Assembly: GCF_031582905.1 (NCBI RefSeq)
Contig: NZ_CP133990.1
Location: 3,472,001 to 3,536,000 of the forward strand
DNA length: 64,000 nt
Origin: Pengzhenrongella sp031582905
GTDB lineage: Bacteria > Actinomycetota > Actinomycetes > Actinomycetales > Cellulomonadaceae
Reading direction: 5' to 3'
Below the pieces are notes generated by a model, which had not been told where the DNA came from, made no database searches, and saw only the letters and a list, made by a program, of their open reading frames with translations. Shown here piece after piece: positions 7,822 through 15,319 of the stretch; position 1 is the first letter of the stretch; every line of letters begins with the position of its first letter. The translations under genes were made by a program, and so were the position numbers.

Positions 7822-8634
7822 ATGCGGCTGGCGACGTTCAACATCCTCCACGGACGCTCACCGGTGGACGACCGGGTCGACCTGGACCGGTTCGCGTCCG
7901 GCGTCGCCGCGCTCGACGCCGACGTCCTCGGCCTCCAGGAGGTGGACCGTGACCAGCCCCGGTCGCACGGCGCCGACCTCACGGCGGTCGCCGCCGAGGC
8001 GATGGGGGCGCCGCACCACCGGTTCGCGGCGACCCTCGCGGGCACCCCCGACCTGTGGTCCGCGGCGACCGGGGACATGCAGCCCCGGACCGCCCTCTAC
8101 GGGATCGCGCTGCTCAGCCGGCTGCCCGTCCTGAGCTGGCACGCGCTCGCCCTGCCCGCGCTGCGCGGGGCCGTCCCCGTGGTGTTCCCCGGTCGGCGCC
8201 GTCCGACGCTCGTCCGCGACGAGCCGCGCGCGGCGGTGGCGGCGGTCATCGACGCACCCCCGGGGCCGGTCACCGTGGTCGCGACGCACCTGACGTTCAT
8301 CCCCGGGTGGAACGCGGTGCAGCTGCGCCGCCTCGTGCGCCTCGTGCGGGACCTGCCGCGGCCGGTCGTCCTCATGGGCGACCTCAACCTCGTCGGCGCG
8401 TCACCGGCCCGGATCAGCGGGATGCGACCGCTGGCCACCGCACCCACGTTCCCGGTGGCGAAGCCGGTCCGGCAGCTCGACCACATCCTGGGTGACGGTC
8501 CGCTGACGCCCGTGCGCGGCGACGCCGTCGACGTCGGGCTCTCCGACCACCGCGCGCTCGTCGCCGAGGTGCGGGTCGGCCCGGCGGACGCGGACGGTCA
8601 GGACGTCACAGGTCGTCCTCGAGCTCGAGGCTGA
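7822..8634 (+). CDS. Endonuclease/exonuclease/phosphatase (EEP) family protein
   Basis: The 270-residue EEP-fold metallohydrolase shows the expected series: RLATFNILHGR, VLGLQEVDRDQPR with the catalytic Glu, VVATHLTFIPGWN, VLMGDLNLVG with the Asp-Asn pair, and GLSDHRALVAEV with the final Asp-His. It could act on a phosphodiester or phospholipid; there is no signal peptide. Its last 29 bases overlap the end of the convergent ATPase gene. The nucleotidyltransferase gene is divergent, leaving only 57 bases for both promoters. Confidence 0.87.
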   Translation: MRLATFNILHGRSPVDDRVDLDRFASGVAALDADVLGLQEVDRDQPRSHGADLTAVAAEAMGAPHHRFAATLAGTPDLWSAATGDMQPRTALYGIALLSRLPVLSWHALALPALRGAVPVVFPGRRRPTLVRDEPRAAVAAVIDAPPGPVTVVATHLTFIPGWNAVQLRRLVRLVRDLPRPVVLMGDLNLVGASPARISGMRPLATAPTFPVAKPVRQLDHILGDGPLTPVRGDAVDVGLSDHRALVAEVRVGPADADGQDVTGRPRARG

Positions 8635-9097
8635 ACCACACCGTCTTCCCGTTCGGGCCGGCCTCGACGCCCCAGTCGCTCGCGAGGGCCTGCACGAGCG
8701 CCACCCCGCGTCCGTTGAGGTCGGACGGCTCGGGGTGCCGGACGACCGGGGTGGTGACGCTGTCGTCGCGGACGCTGACGTAGACGTGGGTCGCGTCCGA
8801 CCACGCCCGGACCCGGATCGTGCCGTCGGCGGGACCGTGGACGGCGGCGTTGGCGACGACCTCCGCGGTGAGGAGCTCGACGATCTGGTTCTGCGCGCCG
8901 GTCACGCCTGCTGCGGCCGTGACGTGGATGACCCAGTGCCGCGCGAGCCGCGCCGACGAGCGCTGGGCCGGGAGCTGCAGCTCCTCGCTCGCGTCGGACG
9001 CCGGAACGGGGTTGCGCGGCGCGTCCTCGGGGAGCCCGCCGACGATGAGCCGGAACGGTCGCGTGCGACGCTCACCGTCCTCCGAGCGGCGCGTCAT
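8606..9097 (-). CDS. RsbW-like ATP-binding protein (HATPase_c_2)
   Basis: The 163-residue protein is a GHKL-fold ATPase of the anti-sigma/serine kinase type. The N box is LLTAEVVANAAVHGPADG, the G1-like segment is VRDDSVTTPVV, and LNGRGVALVQAL is the glycine-rich lid. Such proteins usually phosphorylate STAS-domain antagonists or bind a sigma factor. No partner adjoins it; a STAS protein is encoded about 24 kb away at 33128-33463. The 3' end overlaps the EEP gene by 29 bases. Confidence 0.85.
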   Translation of the reverse strand: MTRRSEDGERRTRPFRLIVGGLPEDAPRNPVPASDASEELQLPAQRSSARLARHWVIHVTAAAGVTGAQNQIVELLTAEVVANAAVHGPADGTIRVRAWSDATHVYVSVRDDSVTTPVVRHPEPSDLNGRGVALVQALASDWGVEAGPNGKTVWFSLELEDDL

Positions 9098-9259
9098 GAC
9101 GGCGCCACCGCCGCGCGCAGGGCCGGACGTCCGGGGCGCCCTGTCGGGTGGACGGCGCAGCGGCGCAGAGGAGGGCGAGACATGGCTCCACTGTGCCCGA
9201 CGGGACGGCAGCCGTCGCCCTGAACGACCCGGGTCGGTCTGCCCACGGTCAGCGCAGGG

Positions 9260-9487
9260 TCATCGGGAGGTCAGCGGGTGCCGCTCGGACGGCATGAGAG
9301 CCCACAGCACCGGGTACACGATGATCTGGCTGCCGGGCAGGACCATGAGCGCGAGCACGAACAGCAACCGCGCGGGCCACGGGTCGAGCCCGAACCGGCG
9401 ACCGAGCCCCGAGCAGACCCCGCCGATCACACGGTCGCCGAGGGGGCGGGACAGGCCTTGACGGGCGAAGGACTCGTGGACGTTCAC
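9260..9487 (-). CDS. PspC domain protein
   Basis: The 75-residue protein is a single PspC domain: LSRPLGDRVIGGVCSGLGRR followed by the membrane segment LLFVLALMVLPGSQIIVYPV. PspC proteins sense or respond to membrane stress. The GTG start at 9487 follows GGAGAG in the minus-strand sequence. It lies upstream of the RsbW-like gene on the same strand, separated by 162 bases in which I see nothing recognisable. Confidence 0.88.
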   Translation of the reverse strand: MNVHESFARQGLSRPLGDRVIGGVCSGLGRRFGLDPWPARLLFVLALMVLPGSQIIVYPVLWALMPSERHPLTSR

Positions 9488-9727
9488 GGGGGACTCTCCG
9501 GGGTGGGTCGGTGCGTGCGCTCGGACGTCCCGAGTCTGCCCGGACACCGGTCGCCCCCACATCCGGGAGCACCCCGGTCCGGACCCTGACCCACCCCGGG
9601 ATGTCACCCGAACGGCTCATCGTCACCCCCGGCAGCCGCCGCTACTCTGGCGCTCCCAACCCGGTCGGCAGCCCTGCGCCGACGTCGCGCGGTGGCACCA
9701 CCTGTCACTTCTCGACCGGGAGACCCG

Positions 9728-10682
9728 ATGTCCCTGACCCTCCGTGCGCCTGCCGTCGCGGTGCCGCCGCCCGCACCCGCGCCCACCGGTGCGACGGTCG
9801 CCCTCACCGCGCCGGCCGCCCCCCGGACCGGCACCGCGGACGCGCACGACCCCCTCCCTGCCGCGGACGCCCTGGGGCGCCCGGGAGGCGTTGGACGCAC
9901 TCGCGGAGGCACGCCTCGCGCTCCCGCTCGTGCTCGACCACCCGCGGGTGGTGAGCGCCCTCACCACGGTGGTGCTGCGGGCCGGCCACCACGCGGTGAA
10001 GGTGTACCCGCCCGGCACCGATCCGGCGCACCTCGCCCGCACCGCAGCCGCCTTGACCGGCACGAGCACCGCCCTGCTGCCCCTCGCGGACCCGGTCGTG
10101 ACGTCGTCCGGCGTGGTCAGCGTGTCCCCGTGGCTGACGGACGCGCGACCGGTGGGGTGGGCGCGGACCGGCGCCCTGCTGCGCGCCTTCCACACCGCGC
10201 ACGCGGCGGCGGACGTACCCGACTGGCTCCCCCTGCGCCGCCTCGTCGCCCTCGCCCCCGACCTGCCCGACGACGCCGCGGCCGTGCTGCTGGGCGCGCG
10301 GGACGCGCTGCTCGACGCCCTGGCCCGCCTGCACTCGCCGCTGGGCGTGGGCGTCGTCCACGGTGACGTGTCGCCGGCCAACGTCATGCGCGGGCCGGGC
10401 GGCCCGGTGCTCATCGACCTCGACTTCGTGGCGCGGGCACCGCGCGAGTACGACCTCACCAGTGCGGCGCGGCGGTTCACCGCGGGCGAGATCGACGCCG
10501 CCACGTACCGGGGCTTCTGCGACGCGTACGGCACCGACGTGCTGGGCTGGGACGGTCGCGTGGTGCTCGACCGCATCGCGCTGCTCGGCGGCGTGGCCTT
10601 CCGCCTGTGGGACGACCGGCGCCACGGCGTGGGCCACGGGTGGCTGGACGACGCCGTCCGGGAGTGGCGGACCCCGCTGTAG
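9728..10682 (+). CDS. Phosphotransferase (APH/choline-kinase-like fold), uncertain N-terminus
   Basis: The kinase-like fold is clear in the C-terminal two thirds: GHHAVKVYPPG holds the ATP-binding Lys, VGVVHGDVSPANVMRG is the catalytic loop, and VLIDLDFVARAPREYDL holds the metal-binding Asp. The substrate is unknown; aminoglycosides, sugars or choline are all possible for the family. The best start is ATG 9728, with GGGAG five bases upstream, reading MSLTLRAPAVAV. That frame leaves the kinase frame by about 9870, consistent with two lost bases in the nearby C and G runs. In the kinase frame itself the first possible start is GTG 9744. Confidence 0.75.
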
Positions 10683-10714
10683 GCGCGACCTCCTCGGGGG
10701 CGGGGTGGTGCCTC

Positions 10715-10730
10715 CCGCACCCGGGTGCGG
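10715..10730. terminator. Palindrome between convergent genes
   Basis: The perfect 16-base palindrome CCGCACCCGGGTGCGG lies between the convergent phosphotransferase and phosphatase genes. It may act as a factor-independent terminator, though it has no loop spacer or T tract. Confidence 0.35.
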
Positions 10731-10746
10731 TGCGGGGTCTGCGGGC

Positions 10747-11238
10747 TCAGCGCGGGGCGGGCAGTGTCCGCAGCCAGGCCGCGAAGGACGCGTTGTTGAC
10801 CGTGCGGTCCCGCCGCTCCTGCACGTACCGCAGGGCGTCCTCACCGCTGAGCCCGAGGACCTCGCGCACGATCAGCGACGCCATGAGGCCGGACCGGTTG
10901 CGGCCGAAGGTGCAGTGCACGAGCACCCGGTACCCGTCGTCGACGAGCCCGGCGACGAGCGTGGCCAGCCGCAGGGTCACGGCCTGGTCCGGGACGTCCT
11001 CGCCGTCGACGAGCGGGGCCTTGAGGTAGACGAGGCCCTCCGTCGCGCCGGCCGGCGGGTGCGCGTCGGGGTCGGCGAAGTCGATCACCGCGGTGATGCC
11101 GGCCCGCCGCACCCAGTCGAAGTCCACCGGGCAGCCGCCCTGCCACAGCGACCCGGGGACGAGCTCGGTGGGCGGGTCCGCCGGCGGGACGCCCGGCAGG
11201 TCGACCGGGTCGGTGGTCAGGGTCAGCTGTTCGGTCAC
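10747..11238 (-). CDS. Dual-specificity/tyrosine phosphatase family protein
   Basis: The 163-residue protein carries the Cys-based phosphatase signature HCTFGRNRSG (HCx5R) near residue 109. The general-acid Asp is probably within the VDGEDVPDQAV loop. The fold start LWQGGCPVDFDWVRRAGIT is typical of atypical dual-specificity phosphatases. The GTG start at 11238 gives VTEQLTLTTD. It is a single gene, and the substrate is unknown. Confidence 0.86.
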   Translation of the reverse strand: MTEQLTLTTDPVDLPGVPPADPPTELVPGSLWQGGCPVDFDWVRRAGITAVIDFADPDAHPPAGATEGLVYLKAPLVDGEDVPDQAVTLRLATLVAGLVDDGYRVLVHCTFGRNRSGLMASLIVREVLGLSGEDALRYVQERRDRTVNNASFAAWLRTLPAPR

Positions 11239-11322
11239 GCCCCGGAGGCTAACCGCGCCCCGGGTCCCCGGCGCGGCGAGGCGGGTGACGCCGATGTGGG
11301 TGGCGGCACCTACCCTCGGGCC

Positions 11323-11594
11323 GTGAGCAAAGTCGACGCCCAGCGCGCCATGAAGGTCGCCCGCAATGCCCGGAGCGCCGCGGAGGGGACGGCCGCGCCC
11401 CGTCCCGCGGCCGCAGCCGCGACGCGCGCGCCGGCGGCAGCGTCGCCGGCACCGACGTCATCGGCACCGACGCCGGACGGCGCAGCCCTCCCACCCCGGC
11501 CACCGGGCCGGGGCTGTGCGGCCACCGCAACATGGCCGGCAAGGAGTGCCGCCGACCGGCCGGCCACGCGGAGAAGAGCCACCGCTACAGCTGA
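11323..11594 (+). CDS. Small protein with Ala/Pro-rich linker and Cys/His C-terminus, one frame break
   Basis: From GTG 11323 the frame reads VSKVDAQRAMKVARNARSA and then a long Ala/Pro-rich stretch. At the GGGG run 11510-11513 the useful frame changes, and the other frame ends GLCGHRNMAGKECRRPAGHA followed by EKSHRYS and a stop at 11594. That tail has two Cys and three His residues in an ordered pattern and looks like a small metal-binding or nucleic-acid-binding knuckle. I recall similar tails in actinobacterial small proteins but no function. The stop overlaps the end of the HAD gene by ten bases. Confidence 0.6.
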
Positions 11595-12277
11595 CGCGGC
11601 TCCGCGAGCCGGACGCGCACGCCGTCGGGCACCGGGTGGAAGGTGACGGCGGACAGGTCGGGGACGACGACGTCGCCGTCGATCTCGTCGGCCCGCATGG
11701 TCGTCGTCAGCGCGATCGTGGTCGCCCCCGCGGCGCGCGCCGACGCGATCCCCGCCGCGGCGTCCTCGGCGACCACGCAGTCGGTCACCTCGACACCCAG
11801 GCGCGCCGCGCCGGTGCGGAACGGCTCCGGGTCCGGCTTGCCGCGGGCGACGTCCTCCGCCGCGACCAGGACGTCCGGCGCGCGCAGACCGGCGGCGCGC
11901 AGCCGCGCGAGGGCGAGGTCGCGCGTGCAGGACGTGACGATGGCGCAGCGCCCCGTCGTCACCAGTACGTCCAGCGCCTGCGCCGCGCCCGGGAGGACCT
12001 GGATGTCGTCGGTGTCCTCGAGCTCGATCTCGATGACCCGCCGCAGCGCACGGTCGCGGTCCTCCCGGGGGCGGTCGCCGAGGAGGGAGTCCACGAGGTC
12101 GCGCGCCGGGATGCCGTGCAGGTGGTCGAAGTCGACGGCGGGGATGCCGTACTCCTGACCGACGCGCGTCCACGCCCGCACCACCGACGCCACCGAGGAG
12201 ATCAGCGTGCCGTCCATGTCGAACAGGACGGCGGCGAACGTGCGGTCGAGGGGGTCGTCATGCCGCCAGCGTGCCAC
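11585..12277 (-). CDS. HAD-superfamily phosphatase (subfamily IA)
   Basis: HAD motif I is VLFDMDGTL with the nucleophile Asp. Motif II is IVTSCTRD, motif III the Lys in DVARGKPDPEPF, and motif IV VVAEDAAAGIASA. The cap lies between motifs I and II as in subfamily IA (beta-phosphoglucomutase or sugar-phosphatase-like). The most likely start is GTG 12277 (VARWRHDDPLD). The frame stays open to ATG 12370, but that would run into the TetR operator. It is divergent from tetR. Confidence 0.85.
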   Translation of the reverse strand: MARWRHDDPLDRTFAAVLFDMDGTLISSVASVVRAWTRVGQEYGIPAVDFDHLHGIPARDLVDSLLGDRPREDRDRALRRVIEIELEDTDDIQVLPGAAQALDVLVTTGRCAIVTSCTRDLALARLRAAGLRAPDVLVAAEDVARGKPDPEPFRTGAARLGVEVTDCVVAEDAAAGIASARAAGATTIALTTTMRADEIDGDVVVPDLSAVTFHPVPDGVRVRLAEPRQL

Positions 12278-12354
12278 GCGACCGCCGGGACGGGCCGGGC
12301 GCGCGGAACCGTGTGAGCACACCCACGTCCGTCTCGCCTTGCCGGTCCACCGAG

Positions 12355-12370
12355 GTGAGTGTGTACTCAC
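12355..12370. promoter_or_regulatory. Putative TetR operator
   Basis: The inverted repeat GTGAGT-gtgt-ACTCAC sits exactly at the start of the tetR reading frame, between tetR and the divergent HAD gene. Its sequence resembles known TetR-family operators of the GAGTGTACTC type. Autoregulation is inferred. Confidence 0.6.
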
Positions 12371-13023
12371 TCAGTGCCCTCCCCCGTGTCCCACCTCCCC
12401 GCCTCGCCGCCGACCGCGCCGCCGAGCGCGCCGCTGACCGCGCCCGACCAGGCCCGGTCCACCGCCGACGCCCGGCGCGCGACCGTCGTCGCGTGCGCGG
12501 TCCGCGTCTTCGCCCGTCGCGGCTTCCACAGCACGCCGGTCACCGCGGTGGCGGAGGCCGCCGGGATCTCCCAGGCGTACGTCTTCCGGCTGTTCCCGAG
12601 CAAGGTCGAGCTCTTCGTCGCCGCGCTCGAGCACTGCTACGCGCTGGTCCGTGCCGAGCTCACCGCCGGCGCCTCGCGCGTGCCGGACGGCTCTCCCAGG
12701 AGGTCCTGCGCGCGATGACCGAGGCGTACGCCGGCCTGGTGACCGAGCGGGACCTGCTCATGCTGCAGGTGCACGCCCAGAGCGCGGGGGACGTCCCGGA
12801 GATCCGGGCGGCGATCCGCCGGGGCTACGGCTCGGTCGTCGAGCACGCCCGCGCGCTGTCCGCCGGGGACGACGCCGGCGTGCAGCGGTTCCTCGCCCTG
12901 GGGCAGCTGTGCCACGTCGTCGTCGCCGCCGGGCTCGAGGACGTCGACGCGGAGTGGGCGCGCCTGGTCACGGGCGACGTGCCCGACGTCGCCGCCGCGC
13001 GCCTCGACGGGAGCCCGTCATGA
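12359..13023 (+). CDS. TetR-family transcriptional regulator, one frame break
   Basis: The DNA-binding domain is intact: RATVVACAVRVFARRGFH then TAVAEAAGISQAYVFRLFPS, the classic helix-turn-helix, followed by KVELFVAALEHCY. Around 12670-12690 the frame changes, and the ligand-binding domain continues in another frame as LSQEVLRAMTEAYAGLVTER through RLDGSPS. One added base joins them. The start could be GTG 12359 or GTG 12374; both lie in or next to the palindrome. It overlaps the hydrolase gene by ATGA, so the pair is probably one regulated unit. Confidence 0.87.
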
Positions 13024-13865
13024 GCCCCGCCACCGCGGTCGCCGGTGCGGCCGGTCCCGCCCGCCCCGCCGGTCCTGCCCGCCCCGCCGGCACCGCCGGC
13101 CCCGCGGCCGACCACACCGACGCTGCCGGCCCCGCGGCCGACCACACCGGCGCACGCGATCGCGCGCCCATCGTCTTCGTGCACGGCGTCCGCACGTCGT
13201 CCGCGATCTGGGCGCACCAGATGGCCGCGATGGCGCGCTCGGGCCACCGGTCCGTCGCCGTCGACCTGCCCGGGCACGGCACCCGGGCGCACGAGCGCTT
13301 CACCCTGGCGGGTGCGCTGGAGGCGATCGGCCAGGCGGTCGACGCGTTCGACGTCCCGCCGCTCGTCGTCGGGCTCTCCCTCGGCGGCTACTCGACGCTC
13401 GCCTACGCCGCCCGGCACCAGGACCGGATCGCCGGAGTGGTCGTGGCCGGCTGCTCGACCGAGATCCGCGGCAAGCCCGTCCGCGCCTACCGCAGCGTCG
13501 CCCACCACGTGGCGCGCACGCTGCGCCCCAGCGGCGGCACCTGGCACATCGTCTCGGACATGCTCGAGGCGATGGGCGGGCACTCCTCGCTGGCGGACCT
13601 GCGACGCCTCCTGGTGCCGGTGTGGATCGTCAACGGCCGCCGCGACGTGCTGCGCCTCGAGGAGCGGCGCTACCTCGCCGCCCGCCCCGGCACCCGGCTC
13701 ACGGTGGTCCCGCGGGCCGGGCACGACGTCAACAGCCACGCGCCGATCGTCTTCAACCGCATCCTGCTCGACGTGCTCGCCGAGCTGCGCACCGCCGCGG
13801 CGGCCATCGCCCGCGCGGTGCCCGTCGCGCCGGGACCCACGCAGGGCGCCGCCTCGCTAGCGTGA
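13020..13865 (+). CDS. Alpha/beta hydrolase
   Basis: The 281-residue hydrolase has the oxyanion region IVFVHGVRTSSAIW and the nucleophile elbow VGLSLGGYS near residue 119. The acid is probably in VWIVNGRRDVLRLEE and the catalytic His in VPRAGHDVNSHAP. About 45 N-terminal residues are a low-complexity Ala/Pro/Gly segment with a duplicated PAADHT unit; they are not a signal peptide. Its ATG overlaps the tetR stop by four bases, so its substrate may be linked to the TetR ligand. Confidence 0.88.
   Translation: MSPATAVAGAAGPARPAGPARPAGTAGPAADHTDAAGPAADHTGARDRAPIVFVHGVRTSSAIWAHQMAAMARSGHRSVAVDLPGHGTRAHERFTLAGALEAIGQAVDAFDVPPLVVGLSLGGYSTLAYAARHQDRIAGVVVAGCSTEIRGKPVRAYRSVAHHVARTLRPSGGTWHIVSDMLEAMGGHSSLADLRRLLVPVWIVNGRRDVLRLEERRYLAARPGTRLTVVPRAGHDVNSHAPIVFNRILLDVLAELRTAAAAIARAVPVAPGPTQGAASLA
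13095..13149. repeat. 25-bp direct repeat, period 30
   Basis: Identical 25-base copies begin at 13095 and 13125 inside the N-terminal linker of the hydrolase. They encode the doubled AGPAADHT peptide, a recent-looking in-frame duplication. Confidence 0.8.
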
Positions 13866-13869
13866 GTCC

Positions 13870-14945
13870 ATGGCCAGCCCGAAGACCCCAGCGGTCGAGC
13901 TCGACGTGCGCGGACGGACGGTCCGGATCACGAGCCCGGACCGGGTGGTCTTCCCCGGACCGGGACTGACCAAGCTCGACGTCGCGGAGTACTTCGTGGC
14001 CGTCGGCGACGGCATCCTCGGGGCCCTGGAGGACCGCCCGACGACGCTCGAGCGCTGGCCCAAGGGCGTGTTCGAGGGGCGCGCATGTCGACCCGCTCGG
14101 ACTCGACGGGCGACGCGTTCTACCAGAAGCGCGTCCCGCAGGGTGCGCCGGACTACGTCGAGACCGCGCGGATCGCGTTCCCCAGCGGGCGCACCGCCGA
14201 CGAGATCGCCCCCACCGAGCTCGCGGTGGTCCTGTGGGCGGTCAACCTCGGCACCCTCACGTTCCACCCATGGCCGGTGCGCCGCGCCGACGTGGAGTCC
14301 CCCGACCAGCTGCGCATCGACCTCGACCCCCAGCCGGGCACCGACTTCGCCGACGCCGCCCGCGTCGCGCCGCACGTGCGCGAGCTGCTGACCGAGCTCG
14401 GCCTGGAGGGCACACCCAAGACGTCCGGTGGCCGCGGCATCCACGTCTTCGTCCCGATCGAGCCGCGGTGGACCTTCACCCAGGCCAGGCGGGCCACCAT
14501 CGCGCTCGGCCGCGAGCTCGAGCGGCGGCTGCCGGACCAGGTCACCGTGAAGTGGTGGAAGGAGGAGCGCGGCCAGAAGATCTTCATCGACTACAACCAG
14601 ATGGCGCGCGACCGCACCATCGCCTCCGCCTACTCCATCCGCGCCAACCCACGCGCGACCGTCTCTGCGCCGCTGCGGTGGGACGAGGTCGGTGAGGTGC
14701 ACCCGGACGACTTCACCGTCCGGACGATGCCGGCGCGGTTCGCCGAGGTCGGTGACCTCTACACCGCGCTGACTCCCGGGGCCACGACGGCGTACTCGAT
14801 CCAGCCGCTGCTCGACCTCGCGGACAAGGACGAGCGCGACCACGGCCACCAGGACCTGCCGTACCCGCCCGAGTACCCCAAGATGCCGGGCGAGCCCAAG
14901 CGCGTGCAGCCGAGCAAGGACCGCGACCGGCCCCGCGACGCCTGA
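13870..14945 (+). CDS. Stand-alone LigD-type polymerase (primase-polymerase) domain, one frame break
   Basis: This is the AEP-family polymerase domain found in bacterial NHEJ ligase LigD. The N-terminal frame reads VRITSPDRVVFPGPGLTKLD and TTLERWPKGVFEG. At the GGGG run 14076-14079 the frame changes to AFYQKRVPQGAPDYVETARI. The catalytic metal ligands are in LRIDLDPQPGTD, and GGRGIHVFVPI and VTVKWWKEERGQKIFIDYNQ follow. The protein ends in a Lys/Arg/Pro tail with no ligase or phosphoesterase domain. It probably fills gaps or adds ribonucleotides at DNA ends; no ku gene is in the window. Confidence 0.92.
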
Positions 14946-15071
14946 CGCCCGCCCACCGGGCCACTGAGCCGCGCGTGCCACGCGTGCTGCGGGGCTCCGC
15001 GCACCGATGTGGCCAAGACGGCGCCGCGCCGCGGTACCGATCCGCGCCCGGGAGGCGCACACTGGTGGGTG

Positions 15072-15308
15072 ATGTCCTCACAGCCCACCGGTCGACGCCG
15101 GCACCTGCCCAACAGCCCCTTCAACGCGGGGCGTGAGGCCGCTGCGCGACCGCCCGAGCTCATCCCCGTCGGCACGCGCGTCGCCCACGAGCGGTACGGA
15201 CTGGGTCGCGTCGTGGCGGCCGAGGACGACCGCACGGTCATCATCGACTTCGGTGGTGGCGAGGTGCGCCGAGTGAACCTCGACAGCTCCAAGCTCGAGA
15301 CCCTCTGA
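15072..15308 (+). CDS. Small protein resembling the UvrD/PcrA C-terminal Tudor-like domain
   Basis: The 78 residues contain LIPVGTRVAHERYGLGRVVA and TVIIDFGGGEVRRVNLD. This closely follows the pattern of the SH3/Tudor-like tail of UvrD/PcrA helicases, which contacts RNA polymerase. Here it exists without a helicase. The function is therefore inferred by analogy only. The start is ATG 15072. It lies downstream of the LigD-type polymerase on the same strand, which suggests a DNA-repair or transcription link. Confidence 0.6.
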   Translation: MSSQPTGRRRHLPNSPFNAGREAAARPPELIPVGTRVAHERYGLGRVVAAEDDRTVIIDFGGGEVRRVNLDSSKLETL

Positions 15309-15319
15309 CCCCGGCGGCC

